A stretch of 10,324 nucleotides of DNA from 1-14-2-50-31-20 sp965370315. GTDB lineage: Bacteria > Bacteroidota > Ignavibacteria > Ignavibacteriales > Melioribacteraceae. The position numbers were made by a program, and so were the translations under genes. The first letter of the stretch is position 1. Every line of letters starts with the position of its first letter. Where the stretch lies: the NCBI GenBank assembly GCA_965370315.1, contig CBDUTO010000144.1:1-10324 (forward strand). The letters run 5' to 3'. The notes beneath the pieces were generated by a model that worked only from the letters and a program-made list of their open reading frames with translations, was not told the origin of the DNA and did no database searches. Shown piece by piece: positions 1-7,931 of this stretch.

Positions 1-1123
1 AAATTGTATGGTTAGCTAACCCAACTATCTCTCCCTTTGCTAAGACTGTACTAACTGGGTTTTTTACTACTTCTCTGCTTTTTTCATTGACTATACTAAA
101 TACTTCTGTTAACTCTTTTCCCTTTGCATCTTCGTTTTTCCAGCCGGTTAATTTTTCAGCAACCATATTCATTAAGTCAATTTTGCCAACAGCATCAGTA
201 GTTATAAGCGCATCACCTACTGAACGAATAGTTACAAAAAGTTGTTCTCTTTCATCAATTAAATCTTGTTGAGCTTTTATTTTTTCTTCCAACATATTGT
301 TTGCATTCTGTGCCATTTCTTCCAATTGAGCAAATTCAATATTAGCTATATCAATTGGCTTATTTTCACGTGAAGCTCTTTTGAAAAAAAGTTCAAATTG
401 ATCTAAATCGTCTTTTAGCTTATTGAAAAAAATATTTAGTAGAAATAGGAAAAACATTATTACAACAACAACTACTACAATTGAATAAATTAGTTTTGAC
501 TTAAGATTACTTCCTAATTCATTTTTCAATAACAGGATATCTTTTTCAACATCATCAAGATATACTCCAGCACCAACTAACCACTGCAGCTTTGGAATAC
601 CATGAATAAAAGATACTTTTGGAGATTCTATTTGGGAATCTGTTAACTTAATAAATGAATAATAGATAAAATCACCATTTGGTTTTATTGCTGCATCATA
701 CTCCATTTGGAAAAGTTGTTTTAACTTCCCTTTGTCAAGATCAAAAGCATCCCATAATTTTTTAGTGCCAGACAAAACTTTTCCGTTGGAAATTAAAGCA
801 TCACCATTTAGTTTATTAACAAAAACATACCCCTCCTTTCCAAATCTGATTCTGCTTATGGTTTCTAGTAATTTTTTTTCGGTGTCCTTTTCTATTTTAT
901 TTGCTTGTATTATTTTATACTTTATTAAATCAACAGCTTGAATAACCTCTTGCTTTACAATATGCTTTTGCTGTGCAATGTAGTTTTTACGCATAGTAGT
1001 TGCACGCTTGTCAAAATCTCTATAATTCTCATATATTTCATACCCTATAAGGATTGTAGCTAGACTTAATAAAAAGAGGATACCCCACATTTTAATGAAT
1101 TTAATAAAATCTTTCTTTTTCAT
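1..1123 (-). CDS. Membrane sensor with Cache-like and PAS domains, 3'-truncated by window edge
   Basis: I read this frame directly; it stays open from the start codon to base 1, giving 374 residues without a stop. Residues about 12-30 are a transmembrane segment. A periplasmic region of about 180 residues follows, with a Cache-like ending (GYVFVNK near 98, then WLVGAGVYLDDVE near 181-193). A second transmembrane segment spans about 210-232 (IVVVVVVIMFFLFLL). A helical, HAMP-like linker follows, and then a PAS domain from about 293 (RSVGDALITTDAVGKI, later VFSIVNEKSREVV and GEIVGLANHT). This layout belongs to signal-transduction proteins that sense an extracellular ligand. The output domain (histidine kinase, GGDEF/EAL or other) lies outside the window, so the class is undecided. 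The ATG at 1123 is preferred because a GGAG lies 9 bases upstream. An in-frame ATG at 1138 would add MEKLY, but its AAGGA abuts the codon. The next gene upstream is another PAS sensor. Confidence 0.85.
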   Translation of the reverse strand, partial: MKKKDFIKFIKMWGILFLLSLATILIGYEIYENYRDFDKRATTMRKNYIAQQKHIVKQEVIQAVDLIKYKIIQANKIEKDTEKKLLETISRIRFGKEGYVFVNKLNGDALISNGKVLSGTKKLWDAFDLDKGKLKQLFQMEYDAAIKPNGDFIYYSFIKLTDSQIESPKVSFIHGIPKLQWLVGAGVYLDDVEKDILLLKNELGSNLKSKLIYSIVVVVVVIMFFLFLLNIFFNKLKDDLDQFELFFKRASRENKPIDIANIEFAQLEEMAQNANNMLEEKIKAQQDLIDEREQLFVTIRSVGDALITTDAVGKIDLMNMVAEKLTGWKNEDAKGKELTEVFSIVNEKSREVVKNPVSTVLAKGEIVGLANHTI

Positions 1124-1132
1124 ATACAGCTT

Positions 1133-1143
1133 CTCCATTCCTT
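1133..1143 (-). promoter_or_regulatory. Shine-Dalgarno region deciding the start of the membrane sensor
   Basis: On the minus strand this reads AAGGAATGGAG. The GGAG at 1136-1133 is 9 bases from the ATG at 1123, a workable spacing. The AAGGA at 1143-1139 directly touches the ATG at 1138, which is too close for that codon. This favours the shorter start. Confidence 0.5.
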
Positions 1144-1250
1144 GTTGAAAGCCCAACTTGTTTTAGTATATGTATATTTTATAATTGTACATTTATAAAA
1201 AGAGATTACACTGGCAACTAAATGCATCGTAATCGGTTCAAACAAAAGAG

Positions 1251-1325
1251 TGTCATTTCTGAATGTTTTAATCGAAAATCTAGTAGATATCAGCAACTTC
1301 GCACTAGAAATATGTGGGAATGACA
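1251..1325. repeat. Interspersed palindromic repeat, copy 1 (about 75 bp)
   Basis: The outer arms are TGTCATTTCT at 1251-1260 and GGGAATGACA at 1316-1325, which are imperfect inverted copies of each other. Inside are AATCT/AGAT pieces like those of the other copies in this window. The element fills much of the gap between the two sensor genes and contains no plausible gene. It is the most degenerate of the four copies together with the one near 5626. Confidence 0.6.
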
Positions 1326-1345
1326 TAACAAAATGGAATTTGCTT

Positions 1346-4300
1346 TTATTCATTATTTGCCTCAGATATTGGAAGAGTAAACAGAAACTTACTCCCCTTA
1401 CCTAACTCACTTTCCACCCAGATTTTACCATTGTTTTTTTCTACTAATTCCTTACAAAGTATTAGTCCCAAGCCCGTTCCAGTCTCTTTCTCAGTGCCAT
1501 CTTCAGAAACTCTTTCTGTTATGCTAAATAGTTTTTCAATAACTGCAGGTCTTATTCCAACTCCATTATCTTCAACTGATATTTCAATGAAACTATTTAC
1601 TAGTTTTTCAGAAATCTTAATTTTTCCACCTCGTTTAGTGAACTTAATAGCATTGTTTATCAAGTTACGCAAAATTGTTCTGGTGCAATCTTCATCAGCA
1701 AATAGATAAGTTTCAGGTATACTATTTTTAATTGAAATTTCCTTTTCTTTTGCAGAAAGTTGTAATGTATTTACAACACTGTTAGAAATTTGATTAAGAC
1801 TAATTTTATTTGGAGATATTTTAAAAGACCCCATTTGCAAACGAGACCAATTAAGTAAATTTTCTATCAACTTATTAAGATTTTGTGTTGAGTGGTATAT
1901 GGAACTTGTCATTTCTTTAACCTCTCCAACAGACATGCTATCCATATCTTCTGAAATCATTTGAGAAATTCCCATCAATGCCATAAATGGACTTCTTAAA
2001 TCGTGAGATATAATTGAAAAAAATCTATCTTTGTTTTTATTAATCAGCTCTAATTTTTCTTTCGCCTCTGATAGATCTTTGAAAGATTTTTTAAGTCGCG
2101 CTTCAGCATATTCCTTATTAAGTGCTTTTACAATTTGTTCGGAAACAAACTGAAGTACTTTTACATCTTCATCATCATATGCATTTTCGTTTTCATAATC
2201 TTGAAGAACTAAAACACCATTATAATTACCTTCAAATTCTAGATAAATGCCAACCCATATTTTTGTGTACTCTCCACTTAGTTCAACTTCATTGTTTTTT
2301 TGAAGTTCTCTATCTCTAGCTTCTGTTATAATTTGGCTTTTCTTAGTTTTTAGTACATATTCTGTAAGACCTTTGCCAAAAGGTTGAGATGCTGGCAGAG
2401 CATCATATTCATCGACATGATAGGGAAAATTAATTATGTCATTGTTGGTATTATGCACAGCAATATAAAAATTCTTTGCTGGCATTAAGGTTCCAATTAT
2501 TTTGTGAAGTAATTCGTAATACTCCTTAATTGAGTTTGCATTATTTGCTTCTTCTGCAATATCATACAATGCTTTTTGTATTTTCTCTTTTTTTCTGCGC
2601 TCACTTATTTCTCGGCAAACAGTATGTATAATTATTGACCCATCTTCATTAGTGATAGCTGTTAATAAAATTTCAGCAGGAAATATTTCACCGTCGGAAC
2701 GGATATGAATCCATTCAAAACGATGGCTTCCTTTCTCGATTGCAAGACTAATCATCTCATCAGCTTTTTCACCTGATTCTCTTCCATCTGGTTGTTTTTC
2801 AGGAGAAAAATAAGATGGATGTCTATGCAATATTTCAGATTTTTCCTTATACTTAAATAATTCAACCGTTGCTTGATTGCAATTAATAAATTTTCCATCT
2901 TCAATAAAAAAGATTGAATCTGTTGATTTATCAAAAAGGTCTTGATATTTATTTTTGCTTTTCTTTAATTTCTCCTCAGATATTTTCCTCTCTGAAATGT
3001 CTTCAACTAATCCCACTGCATTAATTATTTTACCATCCGAGTTATAGATAGCATTAAGATGAATAATTACTGGAATTGTTTTCTGAGATGTTGCTGATGT
3101 ATAATAGTCATCATAAAAGCCTATACCTGTTTTTAATGTTTTCTTTATCTCATTTATTATTTTTTGATCTTTAAGTTCCTCAATAATTCTTAGTCCAATT
3201 AACACATCACGTGGTGAACCAATTATTTTTGCAAATTCGTCATTACAATCAGTAATAACACCCTCTAAATTAAAATGAAAAATACCAAGTGGTGAATACT
3301 TGAAAATATTTCTATATAATTCCTCACTCTCTATTAGTGCAAACTCAATCTTTTTACGTTCTGTTATATCCTTAACAATTCCTAAAACAAAATCTTCACC
3401 ACCAGTTTTTATTGGCTTACCCGTTACTTCAGAAATAAAAATAGATTTATCTTTACGCTGTAACTCAACTTCAACAATTACTCCTTTTTCATAAGCTTTT
3501 GATCTCTTAAAAACTTCTCTAGCTTTTTCAGTTTTATCTTTTTTTACATCAAAGACTGTCATTTGCAAAAGTTCTTCTTTACTGTACCCCATCATTTTAC
3601 AAAAAGCGGGATTTACAAAGACATAATCACCGGCTGGGGTTGCAACTGTAATTGCTTCAATAGACTGATCTATAATTGAGCTAAGCAATTCTTTGCTTTT
3701 CTCAAATTTCAATTTTGTTTCAATTTTTGCTGTAATATTTGTAACACTCCCTTGGTAGTGCGTTATTTTTCCGTTTACATCCCTTTTGATATTTGTTTTA
3801 TCATCAACCCATTTTACTTCACCACTTTTGGTTTTTATTCTATATGGTTTATGCTCAAATCCATCTAGCTCCATATTGCTGAATGTTTTTACTTCTTCAG
3901 CAACTCTTTCTAAATCTTCATTATGTAGAATGTCTACATATGAAATTCTATTACTTAAAAATTCATCCTTTGTATAACCAGATAATTTCTCAATATTTTC
4001 AGAAACAAATGCAACGGGCCACCCTTCTTTATTTTCCCAAAGGAAAAGAACTGTTGGACTAGTATTATAAATCTCCTCAACTAATTTTCTTTCTGTGATA
4101 TCTCTATTTGATCCCCTAAAACCTTGAAAAGTGCCCCCTTCATCATATGTTTTTTGACAAACATGTTCAATCCAAACAATATTTCCGTTCTTATGTTTTA
4201 TTCTGAATTGGACAACATGAGAAACTCCCTTTTTTGCTGCATCATAGTGCTCAACCCATTTTATAGAATCTTCTTTTAAGATAATACTTTTGGCCAATTC

Positions 4301-4483
4301 TCGATTATTTGTAAATTCTTTAGCTGTATAGCCAGTTATTCTTTTACATGAGGGGGAAACATGAACCATATTTCCATCAGCATCTTCCCAATATTGCATA
4401 TCGAAAGAGACATCGGAATTTAGGTTTAATGCTTTTATTGCTTCTTCAAGTTTTTGTTTGTGGGCATCTTTTTCAGGCGACAT
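1346..4483 (-). CDS. Soluble multi-PAS/GAF sensor histidine kinase
   Basis: This 1045-residue protein has no transmembrane segment or signal peptide, so it should act in the cytoplasm. I read five PAS units, at about 28-131, 140-251, 265-375, 384-498 and 508-628. Most end in the PAC-type motif xDITERK or EDISERK. A GAF-like domain spans about 635-790, followed by a coiled linker (EAKEKLELINKNKDR). The HisKA domain has the H-box SIISHDLRSP with the phospho-acceptor His827. The HATPase domain has its N-box around RNLINNAIKFT (Asn944), G1 DNGVGI (972-977) and G2 GTGLGL (1002-1007). All catalytic boxes are intact, so it should be an active kinase. There is no receiver domain, so the phosphate must go to a separate response regulator, and none is in the window. 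The number of PAS units suggests integration of several internal cues (redox, small ligands), but no haem- or flavin-binding residue can be assigned by eye. The ATG at 4483 has only a weak purine stretch upstream (GTGAGAAAATT). Confidence 0.95.
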   Translation of the reverse strand: MSPEKDAHKQKLEEAIKALNLNSDVSFDMQYWEDADGNMVHVSPSCKRITGYTAKEFTNNRELAKSIILKEDSIKWVEHYDAAKKGVSHVVQFRIKHKNGNIVWIEHVCQKTYDEGGTFQGFRGSNRDITERKLVEEIYNTSPTVLFLWENKEGWPVAFVSENIEKLSGYTKDEFLSNRISYVDILHNEDLERVAEEVKTFSNMELDGFEHKPYRIKTKSGEVKWVDDKTNIKRDVNGKITHYQGSVTNITAKIETKLKFEKSKELLSSIIDQSIEAITVATPAGDYVFVNPAFCKMMGYSKEELLQMTVFDVKKDKTEKAREVFKRSKAYEKGVIVEVELQRKDKSIFISEVTGKPIKTGGEDFVLGIVKDITERKKIEFALIESEELYRNIFKYSPLGIFHFNLEGVITDCNDEFAKIIGSPRDVLIGLRIIEELKDQKIINEIKKTLKTGIGFYDDYYTSATSQKTIPVIIHLNAIYNSDGKIINAVGLVEDISERKISEEKLKKSKNKYQDLFDKSTDSIFFIEDGKFINCNQATVELFKYKEKSEILHRHPSYFSPEKQPDGRESGEKADEMISLAIEKGSHRFEWIHIRSDGEIFPAEILLTAITNEDGSIIIHTVCREISERRKKEKIQKALYDIAEEANNANSIKEYYELLHKIIGTLMPAKNFYIAVHNTNNDIINFPYHVDEYDALPASQPFGKGLTEYVLKTKKSQIITEARDRELQKNNEVELSGEYTKIWVGIYLEFEGNYNGVLVLQDYENENAYDDEDVKVLQFVSEQIVKALNKEYAEARLKKSFKDLSEAKEKLELINKNKDRFFSIISHDLRSPFMALMGISQMISEDMDSMSVGEVKEMTSSIYHSTQNLNKLIENLLNWSRLQMGSFKISPNKISLNQISNSVVNTLQLSAKEKEISIKNSIPETYLFADEDCTRTILRNLINNAIKFTKRGGKIKISEKLVNSFIEISVEDNGVGIRPAVIEKLFSITERVSEDGTEKETGTGLGLILCKELVEKNNGKIWVESELGKGSKFLFTLPISEANNE

Positions 4484-4715
4484 AATTTTCTCACTTGAAT
4501 ATTAACTCAGTTTACTTTTCTGCGTAAATACTTAGAAGCAAGTTTTAACAGAAAAAGTTGTAGCTATTGAAAACAACAAGAAATGTGTGTTAATTAGTAT
4601 ATCTTTTTCAACTTACTCTATGTTTTCAATTATTTAATATTTTATAATCTTAGAAAGAAACTTCTTGAACACTATATTATCGGAAATTTTTTAAACATAT
4701 TAAGAGATACAAACC

Positions 4716-5564
4716 CTATTCAAAAACTATAGTTTTTCCTTTATAAACCAAAACTCTATGTTCTAAAAAACAGTGCAGTGCTTTTGCAAGAACCAATCTC
4801 TCTAAATCTCGACCTTTGCGGACTAGGTCTTTAACAGAGTCTTTGTGACTAATTCTAACAATATCTTGAGCAATTATTGGACCTTCATCCAAATCGTTAG
4901 TTACAAAATGACTAGTGGCTCCAATCATTTTAACACCGCGCTCAAAGGCTTGCTTGTATGGATTTCCACCCATAAAGGCAGGAAGGAATGAGTGATGAAT
5001 ATTTATTATTTGGTTTGGAAATTTAGAAACAAAATCAGCAGATAGTATCTGCATATAACGAGCAAGAACTACTAAATCAATATCCAATTTTTTAAGAAGT
5101 TCTATCTCTTTTTGCTCTTGTTCATTTTTTATTTCTTTATTTATTGGAAAATGGAAGAATGGAATATTGTAGCTTTCGGCAAGAATTTCTAAATCACTAT
5201 GATTAGAAATTATTGCGGAAATTTTTACATCGAATTCGCCAAGTTTATATCTCCACAAAATCTCTTGCAAAGCATGGTCATACTTAGATACAAAAATTGC
5301 GAGTTTTGGTTTATCCTCTGCAAATTTAATTTTCCATTTAGCATTAAACTGGTCAGCTAATGGTTGGAACTGTAGATGGAGATCATCTTTCCCAAATTTT
5401 AATCCGCCAATTTTCCACTCAACTCGAATGAAAAACATTTTTTGGTCAGAATCCACGTGCTCATCCAGATTAACAATGTTGCCACCATTATCTGAAATAA
5501 AATTTGCTATTGATGCGACCAACCCTTTTTGGTCTGCACACGAAAGTAAAAGTATTGCTCTCAT
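4716..5564 (-). CDS. purU: Formyltetrahydrofolate deformylase PurU
   Basis: This enzyme hydrolyses 10-formyl-tetrahydrofolate to tetrahydrofolate and formate, balancing the one-carbon pool and supplying formate in the cytoplasm. The 282 residues match the usual length of about 280. Residues about 3-75 form an N-terminal ACT domain (ILLLSCADQKGLVASIANFI), the usual regulatory part, which responds to glycine/methionine in characterised relatives. The C-terminal formyltransferase-fold domain carries the family catalytic set, assigned by motif: Asn188 and His190 in INIHHSFLPAF, and His219 and Asp226 in SHFVTNDLDEGPI. The 7-residue His-to-Asp spacing equals that of GAR transformylase. The ACT domain and the missing GAR-binding features favour PurU over PurN. 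It stands alone: 232 bases separate it from the kinase downstream, and 158 bases with a repeat separate it from the GtrA gene upstream. No strong Shine-Dalgarno site precedes the ATG. Confidence 0.95.
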   Translation of the reverse strand: MRAILLLSCADQKGLVASIANFISDNGGNIVNLDEHVDSDQKMFFIRVEWKIGGLKFGKDDLHLQFQPLADQFNAKWKIKFAEDKPKLAIFVSKYDHALQEILWRYKLGEFDVKISAIISNHSDLEILAESYNIPFFHFPINKEIKNEQEQKEIELLKKLDIDLVVLARYMQILSADFVSKFPNQIINIHHSFLPAFMGGNPYKQAFERGVKMIGATSHFVTNDLDEGPIIAQDIVRISHKDSVKDLVRKGRDLERLVLAKALHCFLEHRVLVYKGKTIVFE

Positions 5565-5625
5565 AAAATTTCTATTTGTTGTGTTTAATTGTTTTGAATC
5601 AGTTCTTATCCGTTTGTATGCTTTA

Positions 5626-5698
5626 TTTCATTCCTACCTATTCTTGGTAGAAATCTTTAGCTTTATGAGATTCCCGATAAGAACATTCGGGAATGACA
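5626..5698. repeat. Interspersed palindromic repeat, copy 2 (about 73 bp)
   Basis: The right end is a tight hairpin, TTCCCGA (5671-5677) with TCGGGAA (5687-5693), leading into GGAATGACA. The degenerate left arm TTTCATTCCTACC starts at 5626. The internal GAAATCTTTAG matches the copy at 7671. The element starts about 25 bases beyond the gtrA stop, so it could also act as a hairpin at the 3' end of the glycosyltransferase-gtrA message. No T-run follows, so a classical terminator is not supported. Confidence 0.65.
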
Positions 5699-5722
5699 AT
5701 TGTACTATATAAATAATGCTCT

Positions 5723-6151
5723 CTACTCATCAGATTTAAATACCCAAAATTCACCAAGTAGAAAATTTGAAACCATCCCTATAAATATTCCGGCTAGGTT
5801 GGCTATTAAGTAGTGAATATCTAAATAATTTGTTAATGATAAAAGCACAGTATAATTTATTAAAGCTCCAAGAGATGCAGACAAATAGTAGCGCCATAAA
5901 CGATGAAAGAGACTGTGTTTGCGAATATGTTTGTTCTCGTTCCAAGTCCAATAATTGTTTAATAAAAAATTAGAAAAGACGGCTGTACCTATTGCAAATA
6001 TTGGGGCTATAGCAAGAGGAACACCAAGCAATCCTTTTAAAAACCAAAGAACACCAGTATTTACAGCTATTCCGCTTGTTCCCACAATTCCAAATTTTAT
6101 AAATCGAATTATAAAACTCTTATTTATTTTGTCCTTTATAGTTTGTAGCAT
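5723..6151 (-). CDS. GtrA-family membrane protein
   Basis: This 142-residue integral membrane protein has four hydrophobic segments, at about 17-39, 45-65, 86-108 and 113-133. That is the GtrA (PF04138) topology and length. The signatures are the N-terminal RFIKFGIVGTSGIAVN, FLLNNYWTW in the second segment, and the C-terminal NFLLGEFWVFKS. GtrA relatives are thought to help flip polyprenyl-phosphate-linked sugars across the inner membrane, or to assist the partner glycosyltransferase. The ATG at 6151 lies inside the end of the glycosyltransferase gene, so the two genes overlap by 32 bases in different frames. This suggests one message and translational coupling, which fits the lack of a Shine-Dalgarno site. 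A GtrB-like polyprenyl-phosphate glucosyltransferase, the usual third partner, is not in the window. Confidence 0.9.
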   Translation of the reverse strand: MLQTIKDKINKSFIIRFIKFGIVGTSGIAVNTGVLWFLKGLLGVPLAIAPIFAIGTAVFSNFLLNNYWTWNENKHIRKHSLFHRLWRYYLSASLGALINYTVLLSLTNYLDIHYLIANLAGIFIGMVSNFLLGEFWVFKSDE

Positions 6152-7622
6152 AATAACAAATTATCTTTCTTGCTGATTTTCCATTTATAAATTTATAATC
6201 AAAAACTTCTAATTCTTCTACTGCATCAAAATACTTTTTAATTTCCATTAAATCATTTTTATATTCTGTTCTATTACTTCTAACATAAATTGCATCTTTC
6301 CCAATTAGACTTTCTGGAATTCCCCAGTAGTCAAATTGCAATGCACGTTTGCCGTATATGTTTTCGGCATAAGTATTCTGTTGATCCGGCAAATAAAATT
6401 TCATTAAAGATGCTGATTTATATCCATTACTAAAAACAAATACTTTCTCATTTCCACCACGCTCTTGCTGAATTTCGTATACCTTTTCTGCTGCATCTTC
6501 CCATCCGCTCCAAGTGTTCCCGTTGCCAAGTGGAATGTTAGGAACAATCATTATCAAATGACCCACTACTACTAAAACAACCGACGACCAAATACCAACT
6601 TTAATTAACTTTGTTGGATTAAAAAATGAGTTTGAATATAGTATTGTTGTGATAGCTATAATTGGCAGAAATCCAGGTAGCAACCAATTCATTTTCACAA
6701 GCGATGTTAAACTGACGAGCGTAAATCCACCAATAATTACGATTGAACTCCAAAAATAGAGATGAAGATTTTCCCTTCCTTTCCAACCTTTTATTATAGA
6801 CGAAAAGCTTTTGAATAGATAAATAAAAAGTAACGGAGTAAGCATAAACAATTGACTTCCTAAAAGCTGAAGAATATATGTAATACGTAATGACCGTACT
6901 GTGTCTGCCCTCTCGGCAGATTGGAAAAGAAATGAAGCCCAGCCACGTTCATAATTCCAAAAAATTACTGGAGCAAATATTGCAAAACCAATTATTATTG
7001 CTAAGTATGGATAGGGCGAAAGTAATTCTTTTCGATATTTGGAAGAGAAAAGAAAGAAGAAAAAGACTGCGCCTATAATTGCTATAGCCGTGTATTTACT
7101 GACTAATCCCAATCCAAGAGCAATTCCAACAAGGAACCACCAGTTTTTGTTTCCTGTAATTATTCTCTCTTGAACAGCATATACCACAAGAAGCCAAAAG
7201 AAAATTAACGGAGTATCGGGGACAATTGTTATTGCATAAACATGAGCGAACAATGTAAGGTTTAATAACAAAACAGATAAAAATGCTAATGCGTTTTTAT
7301 TCTGACTTGGCAAATATTTTTCGACATATCTAGAAACTGTTTTATAGAGCAGAAGACTTGTGAGTAAATACCAAACCGCTGCCATAAATTTTACTCCAAA
7401 AATGTTATCACCAAAAACATTTGTTCCAAACCATATTGAGTATGCTGCCATTGGTGGGTGATCAAAATACGACCAATCTAAATTCTGGGAATAAAACCAA
7501 TAGTAAGCTTCTTGCGGAGTGATGGGGATAAAGAAAAGATAAATCAATTTGACAGCAAACAGAATTCCAACAAATTTATAAAAATTATTTTGGGATGAAA
7601 GAAATGTTTCGTTGAATATCAA
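6120..7622 (-). CDS. PMT/ArnT-like integral membrane glycosyltransferase (PMT_2 type)
   Basis: This polytopic membrane protein of about 500 residues has an N-terminal transmembrane helix. A first extracytoplasmic loop follows with TPQEAYYW (35-42) and SYFDHPPMAAY (51-61), the signature of the PMT_2 group within the GT-C fold (GT39/GT83-like). About ten further hydrophobic segments follow up to about residue 360, and then a soluble C-terminal region. Such enzymes move a sugar from a polyprenyl-phosphate donor onto lipid A, a glycan or a protein outside the cytoplasmic membrane. The acidic residue of the EAYYW loop (Glu38) is present. Donor and acceptor cannot be told from sequence. The start is a TTG: there is no in-frame ATG upstream, and the first internal ATG falls inside the catalytic loop. 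An AAGGA six bases before the TTG supports it. The gene overlaps the GtrA gene downstream, a typical partner. Confidence 0.88.
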   Translation of the reverse strand: MIFNETFLSSQNNFYKFVGILFAVKLIYLFFIPITPQEAYYWFYSQNLDWSYFDHPPMAAYSIWFGTNVFGDNIFGVKFMAAVWYLLTSLLLYKTVSRYVEKYLPSQNKNALAFLSVLLLNLTLFAHVYAITIVPDTPLIFFWLLVVYAVQERIITGNKNWWFLVGIALGLGLVSKYTAIAIIGAVFFFFLFSSKYRKELLSPYPYLAIIIGFAIFAPVIFWNYERGWASFLFQSAERADTVRSLRITYILQLLGSQLFMLTPLLFIYLFKSFSSIIKGWKGRENLHLYFWSSIVIIGGFTLVSLTSLVKMNWLLPGFLPIIAITTILYSNSFFNPTKLIKVGIWSSVVLVVVGHLIMIVPNIPLGNGNTWSGWEDAAEKVYEIQQERGGNEKVFVFSNGYKSASLMKFYLPDQQNTYAENIYGKRALQFDYWGIPESLIGKDAIYVRSNRTEYKNDLMEIKKYFDAVEELEVFDYKFINGKSARKIICYYATNYKGQNK

Positions 7623-7628
7623 AGTTTG

Positions 7629-7633
7629 TCCTT
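7629..7633 (-). promoter_or_regulatory. Shine-Dalgarno site supporting a TTG start
   Basis: AAGGA on the minus strand lies six bases before the TTG at 7622-7620. No ATG occurs in this frame near the start of the glycosyltransferase, so this site is the main evidence for using TTG. Confidence 0.6.
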
Positions 7634-7670
7634 GAACTATTGTTTTGATTAGAATTACACAAACAACGAG

Positions 7671-7750
7671 TCTGTCATTTCGAACCCTTATTCTGGGTGA
7701 GAAATCTTTTAGATTACTACAGATTTCTCACATTCGTTCGAAATGACAGA
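7671..7750. repeat. Interspersed palindromic repeat, copy 3 (80 bp, best preserved)
   Basis: Perfect 14-base outer arms, TCTGTCATTTCGAA (7671-7684) and TTCGAAATGACAGA (7737-7750), enclose perfect 10-base inner arms, TGAGAAATCT (7698-7707) and AGATTTCTCA (7721-7730). The element can fold into a two-tier hairpin. It lies about 40 bases upstream of the glycosyltransferase start and 40 bases from copy 4. No gene lies inside it. Confidence 0.85.
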
Positions 7751-7790
7751 TTCACAAATTGTCACACTCTAAAATAATAAACACGTTTTC

Positions 7791-7872
7791 TGTTATTGCA
7801 AATACCAAGTCTTTTTTTGTAAAGCATCTCTCACAGATTGCTTCATCCCCAAAAACGGGATTCGCAATGACT
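7791..7872. repeat. Interspersed palindromic repeat, copy 4 (82 bp)
   Basis: The left arm TGTTATTGCAAATACC (7791-7806) and the right arm GGGATTCGCAATGACT (7857-7872) pair with only a few mismatches. Between them is CAGATTGCTTCATCCCC, which resembles the interior of the widespread GTCATTGCGA-type intergenic repeats. The element ends four bases beyond the T-run of the eno terminator. With copy 3 it fills most of the 309-base gap between eno and the glycosyltransferase gene. Confidence 0.7.
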
Positions 7873-7875
7873 AAC

Positions 7876-7912
7876 AAAAAAGGGGCTGCGTAAAATTAAT
7901 TACAACAGCCCC
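7876..7912 (-). terminator. Rho-independent terminator of eno
   Basis: On the minus strand GGGGCTG (7912-7906) pairs perfectly with CAGCCCC (7888-7882). Further GTAA/TTAC pairing lies inside, around a short AT loop, and a run of six T follows (7881-7876). It begins about 20 bases after the eno stop codon. This is the clearest terminator in the window. Confidence 0.92.
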
Positions 7913-7931
7913 GTTCGAACTAATGTTATAT

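Noticed and set aside
87..941. Plus-strand frames of 61 and 69 codons
   Set aside because: They are antisense to the membrane sensor, whose minus-strand frame is open across the whole region and has clear domains.
1120..1353. 77-codon minus-strand frame between the two sensor genes
   Set aside because: It is made mostly of repeat copy 1 and AT-rich spacer, overlaps the ends of both neighbouring genes, and has no domain or ribosome site.
1431..3977. Several 60-92 codon frames on both strands
   Set aside because: All lie over the histidine kinase and have no independent start signals; they are shadows.
4722..4737. Perfect 16-base palindrome AAAAACTATAGTTTTT at the end of purU
   Set aside because: It lies before the stop codon, has no loop and no following T-run, and encodes ordinary C-terminal residues; it is probably chance in AT-rich DNA.
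5428..7078. Short frames at 5428-5712 (+), 5751-5951 (-), 5955-6176 (+) and 6890-7078 (+)
   Set aside because: These overlap purU, the GtrA gene or the glycosyltransferase in other frames and show no family features.
7671..7872. Possible CRISPR array from two nearby repeat copies
   Set aside because: There are only two copies, of different sequence, with palindromic arms and one 40-base gap; no regular spacers or cas genes are present.
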